Source: Gammaproteobacteria bacterium (GTDB lineage Bacteria > Pseudomonadota > Gammaproteobacteria > UBA9214). Taken from it: a DNA stretch of 8,202 bases. The translations under genes were made by a program, and so were the position numbers. The notes beneath the pieces are model-generated. The model worked only from the letters and a program-made list of their open reading frames with translations. It did not search any database and was not told the origin of the DNA. Position 1 is the first letter of the stretch, and each line of letters starts with the position of its first letter. The stretch is from the NCBI GenBank assembly GCA_029881775.1, contig JAOULY010000065.1, positions 1 to 8,202 on the forward strand, in the 5' to 3' direction. Below, one piece after another: positions 6,301-8,202 of the stretch.

Positions 6301-6815
6301 ATGACAGCGACAGGCAGTTGATTGCAGCTATCCAGGGCGGCTTGCCTATGGTTGCACGGCCGTATGCGGCGATTGGTCAACAACTTGGCCTGGACGAGTC
6401 GGCGGTGCTGGCGCGGGTTGCGGAACTGCAGGAAAGTGGCCTGATAAAACGCATGGGTGTCGTTGTCAGGCATCGCGCATTGGGTTACTCCGCCAACGCC
6501 ATGGTGGTCTGGGATGTGCCTGATGCAGACATTGAACGGATCGGGCGTCTGCTGGCGGACGAGTCCTGTGTCACATTGTGTTACCAGCGGCCGAGGCGTT
6601 TGCCGCACTGGCCATACAACCTGTTCTGCATGATTCACGGTCGTGAGCGTGACAGTGTGCTGCGCCGCATCAGTCAGATTGTCGCTTTTCATTCGCTTGA
6701 GGATATTCAGCACCAGGTGTTGTTCAGCCCGCGTGCCTTCAAGCAGCGTGGTGCGCGTTATGCCGAGCTGGACAAGCTGCAGCCGGAAAGTCGGAGTTTG
6801 CATGGACGCACTTGA
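6291..6815 (+). CDS. nirL: Siroheme decarboxylase subunit NirL (Lrp/AsnC-like)
   Basis: This is the partner subunit of NirD in siroheme decarboxylation. The 174-residue protein has an AsnC-type helix-turn-helix region (about 5-55) and a ligand-binding-fold domain. The latter carries ALGYSANAMVVWDVPD (63-78), CYQRPRRLPHWPYNLF (97-112) and MIHG (114-117), signatures it shares with NirH and not with NirD or NirG. The ATG at 6291 lies inside the end of nirD, and the 3' end overlaps nirG by 14 nt, which suggests coupled translation and matched subunit amounts. Confidence 0.94.
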   Translation: MVLNDSDRQLIAAIQGGLPMVARPYAAIGQQLGLDESAVLARVAELQESGLIKRMGVVVRHRALGYSANAMVVWDVPDADIERIGRLLADESCVTLCYQRPRRLPHWPYNLFCMIHGRERDSVLRRISQIVAFHSLEDIQHQVLFSPRAFKQRGARYAELDKLQPESRSLHGRT

Positions 6816-7257
6816 TTGCCGCCTGGTTAACCTGTTGCAGGACGGGATTGATATCACGGCGCAGCCTTACATGGCCGTTGCCGGGCAACTCGGTATCAGC
6901 GAGGAGCAGGTCGTGCAGCGGGTCGGGCAATTGCTGGATGACGGTTACCTGAGCCGCTTCGGACCGATGTACGACGCGGAGAAAATGGGTGGCGCGTTCT
7001 CGCTGTGTGCAATGCAGATCCCGGCTGATGAGCTGGAAAAGACGGCTGAAACAGTCAACGCTTTCGACGAGGTCGCGCATAATTACTTGCGTGAACATGC
7101 GCTTAATATGTGGTTTGTCATTGCTACCGAACATGCAGACCACTTGCCAGTCGTGCTGCAGCAGATAGAGCAAAAGACCGGCTACCCGGTCTATAACATG
7201 CCGAAGCTTGAAGAATATTACATAGGCCTGCGGTTCGAGGCCGGTGCAACACAATGA
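6802..7257 (+). CDS. nirG: Siroheme decarboxylase subunit NirG (Lrp/AsnC-like)
   Basis: The product is a NirD-type subunit of 151 residues, expected to pair with NirH. It has a winged-helix N-terminus and HNYLREHALNMWF at 93-105, the same motif as NirD. I chose ATG 6802 because GGAG lies 5 nt upstream, the product then begins at the family position (MDALDCRLVNLLQ) and it overlaps nirL by only 14 nt. The same frame is open back to an ATG at 6643, but that extension lies wholly inside nirL and encodes unrelated sequence. The stop overlaps the nirH start as ATGA. Confidence 0.93.
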   Translation: MDALDCRLVNLLQDGIDITAQPYMAVAGQLGISEEQVVQRVGQLLDDGYLSRFGPMYDAEKMGGAFSLCAMQIPADELEKTAETVNAFDEVAHNYLREHALNMWFVIATEHADHLPVVLQQIEQKTGYPVYNMPKLEEYYIGLRFEAGATQ

Positions 7258-7778
7258 AAAATTCACTCGACAGACTGATGGATGCAGATGACAGCGAGCC
7301 GCTTGTCGATGAACTGGACCGGCGGATCATTCAGGCAACCCAGGCAGGCCTGCCGCTGGATGTCAGGCCATACCATGCGCTGGCAGAGGCGCTGGAAGTA
7401 GCGGTGGACGTCGTCATGGCGCGGCTGTCGTCGATGCGGGAGCGGGGAATTATCCGTCGCATTGCCGCGGTGCCGAACCATTATGCTCTGGGATACAAGG
7501 TGAACGGTATGTCGGTCTGGGACGTGCCAGACGATAGCGTTGCACGACTCGGAAAACAGGTCGGTGCGCTGGATTTTGTCAGCCACTGTTACCAGCGGCC
7601 GCGGCACCTGCCGGTTTGGCCGTATAACCTGTTTGCCATGGTGCACGGGCAAACACGTGAGGCTGTTGAAGACCAGGTAGGAGAGATTGCAGCGTTGCTG
7701 GAGGGTTGCAACCGTGGCCACGAAGTACTCTACAGTACACGCATCCTGAAGAAGACCGGGTTACGTATCAGCAAATAG
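7254..7778 (+). CDS. nirH: Siroheme decarboxylase subunit NirH (Lrp/AsnC-like)
   Basis: The product is a NirL-type subunit of 174 residues. Compared with NirL it has about 15 extra residues at the N-terminus before the common LDRRIIQATQAGLPL core. It carries ALGYKVNGMSVWDVPD (78-93), CYQRPRHLPVWPYNLF (112-127) and MVHG (129-132). In organisms with separate nirD, L, G and H all four are usually associated with d1 production. The start is ATG 7254 in an ATGA overlap with nirG, and nirJ starts 9 nt after the stop. Cofactor chemistry as for NirD/L. Confidence 0.93.
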   Translation: MKNSLDRLMDADDSEPLVDELDRRIIQATQAGLPLDVRPYHALAEALEVAVDVVMARLSSMRERGIIRRIAAVPNHYALGYKVNGMSVWDVPDDSVARLGKQVGALDFVSHCYQRPRHLPVWPYNLFAMVHGQTREAVEDQVGEIAALLEGCNRGHEVLYSTRILKKTGLRISK

Positions 7779-7787
7779 GCGAATTGC

Positions 7788-8202
7788 ATGTTCCGAATAT
7801 CACACTACATGAAAGAGATGCTCAACCCGACTCCGCTTGGAGAAAGGCGTTCACCACCCGGGCCGGTTGTCATCTGGAATCTTATCCGGCGCTGCAACCT
7901 GACCTGCAAGCACTGTTATTCCATATCCGCGGATATCGATTTCAAGGGCGAATTGTCCACCGCGGAAGTCTATTCCGTCATGGATGACCTGAAGGACTTC
8001 CACGTTCCCGTGCTGATCCTGTCGGGTGGCGAACCGTTATTGCGGCCGGACATATTCGACATCTCGCATCGTGCGAAAGATATGGGCTTTTATGTCGGCC
8101 TGTCGACCAACGGTACGCTGATCGGGGACCACAACATCGATGCCATCCGGCAGGTCGGCTACGACTACGTTGGCATCAGTATCGATGGTGTGCGCGAGAC
8201 GC
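7788..8202 (+). CDS. nirJ: Radical SAM heme d1 biosynthesis protein NirJ (partial, 3' end missing)
   Basis: Only the first 138 codons are in the window. The radical SAM cluster motif CNLTCKHC is present (Cys36, Cys40, Cys43), followed by SGGEP (79-83), the SAM-contact motif, and LSTNGT and GISIDG, which fit the next barrel strands. The N-terminal pattern PGPVVIWNLIRRCNLTCKHCYS is typical of NirJ and of the related AhbC/AhbD heme enzymes. NirJ acts in the cytoplasm on didecarboxysiroheme, removing propionate groups on the way to the d1 oxo groups. The operon position after nirH supports NirJ over AhbC/D. The C-terminal cysteines for a second cluster cannot be checked here. A weak AGGCGA precedes ATG 7788. 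Confidence 0.95.
   Translation, partial: MFRISHYMKEMLNPTPLGERRSPPGPVVIWNLIRRCNLTCKHCYSISADIDFKGELSTAEVYSVMDDLKDFHVPVLILSGGEPLLRPDIFDISHRAKDMGFYVGLSTNGTLIGDHNIDAIRQVGYDYVGISIDGVRET

Noticed and set aside
6643..6801. Longer nirG starting at 6643
   Set aside because: The extension lies wholly inside nirL and encodes sequence unlike the family; ATG 6802 has GGAG at good spacing.
5806..7778. Four Lrp/AsnC-like genes as transcription regulators
   Set aside because: The HNYxREH and CYQRP/WPYNLF motifs and the nir operon context identify siroheme decarboxylase subunits, which reuse the Lrp fold.

Overview
This window is a denitrification locus built around cytochrome cd1 nitrite reductase (nirS) and the assembly of its heme d1 cofactor. 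The cd1-type reductase, the separate nirD/L/G/H genes, FNR/DNR-type operators and a pseudomonad-style REP palindrome all suggest a denitrifying gammaproteobacterium. By eye the DNA is moderately GC-rich. I cannot name the genus.

Left part (minus strand): positions 1-1775 hold a long cytochrome gene that runs off the left edge. It starts as a NapC/NirT-type membrane-anchored tetraheme quinol dehydrogenase. It then continues through an Ala/Pro/Glu-rich linker made of 48-bp tandem repeats into a second heme-binding module resembling the ethylbenzene-dehydrogenase-type heme domain. A 330-bp gap with an intrinsic terminator separates it from nirS (2106-3776). NirS has an export signal, a CAGCH heme c site and both catalytic histidines of the d1 site.

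Middle: a 459-bp divergent control region (3777-4235) carries two FNR/DNR boxes. One is a perfect TTGAT-N4-ATCAA facing nirS and the other a 9/10 match facing nirC. Each lies exactly 22 bp from a good -10 hexamer, which is class II activator geometry. nirS is therefore predicted to have a leader of about 200 nt, and nirC one of about 26 nt.

Right part (plus strand): a tightly packed operon nirC-nirF-nirD-nirL-nirG-nirH-nirJ, mostly with overlapping or near-abutting genes. NirC is a small periplasmic cytochrome c. NirF is a periplasmic propeller protein of d1 biogenesis. NirD/L and NirG/H are two paralogous pairs of siroheme decarboxylase subunits. NirJ is a radical SAM enzyme, cut by the right edge. 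nirE and nirN are not in the window.

Working model: under low oxygen and nitrogen-oxide signalling, both promoters fire. The operon makes heme d1 from siroheme, NirS receives it in the periplasm and reduces nitrite to NO, and the multiheme cytochrome on the left and/or NirC may pass electrons from the quinol pool. The oddest points are the fused six-heme cytochrome with a near-identical repeat linker, and a REP-like palindrome lying in frame inside the 5' end of nirF.
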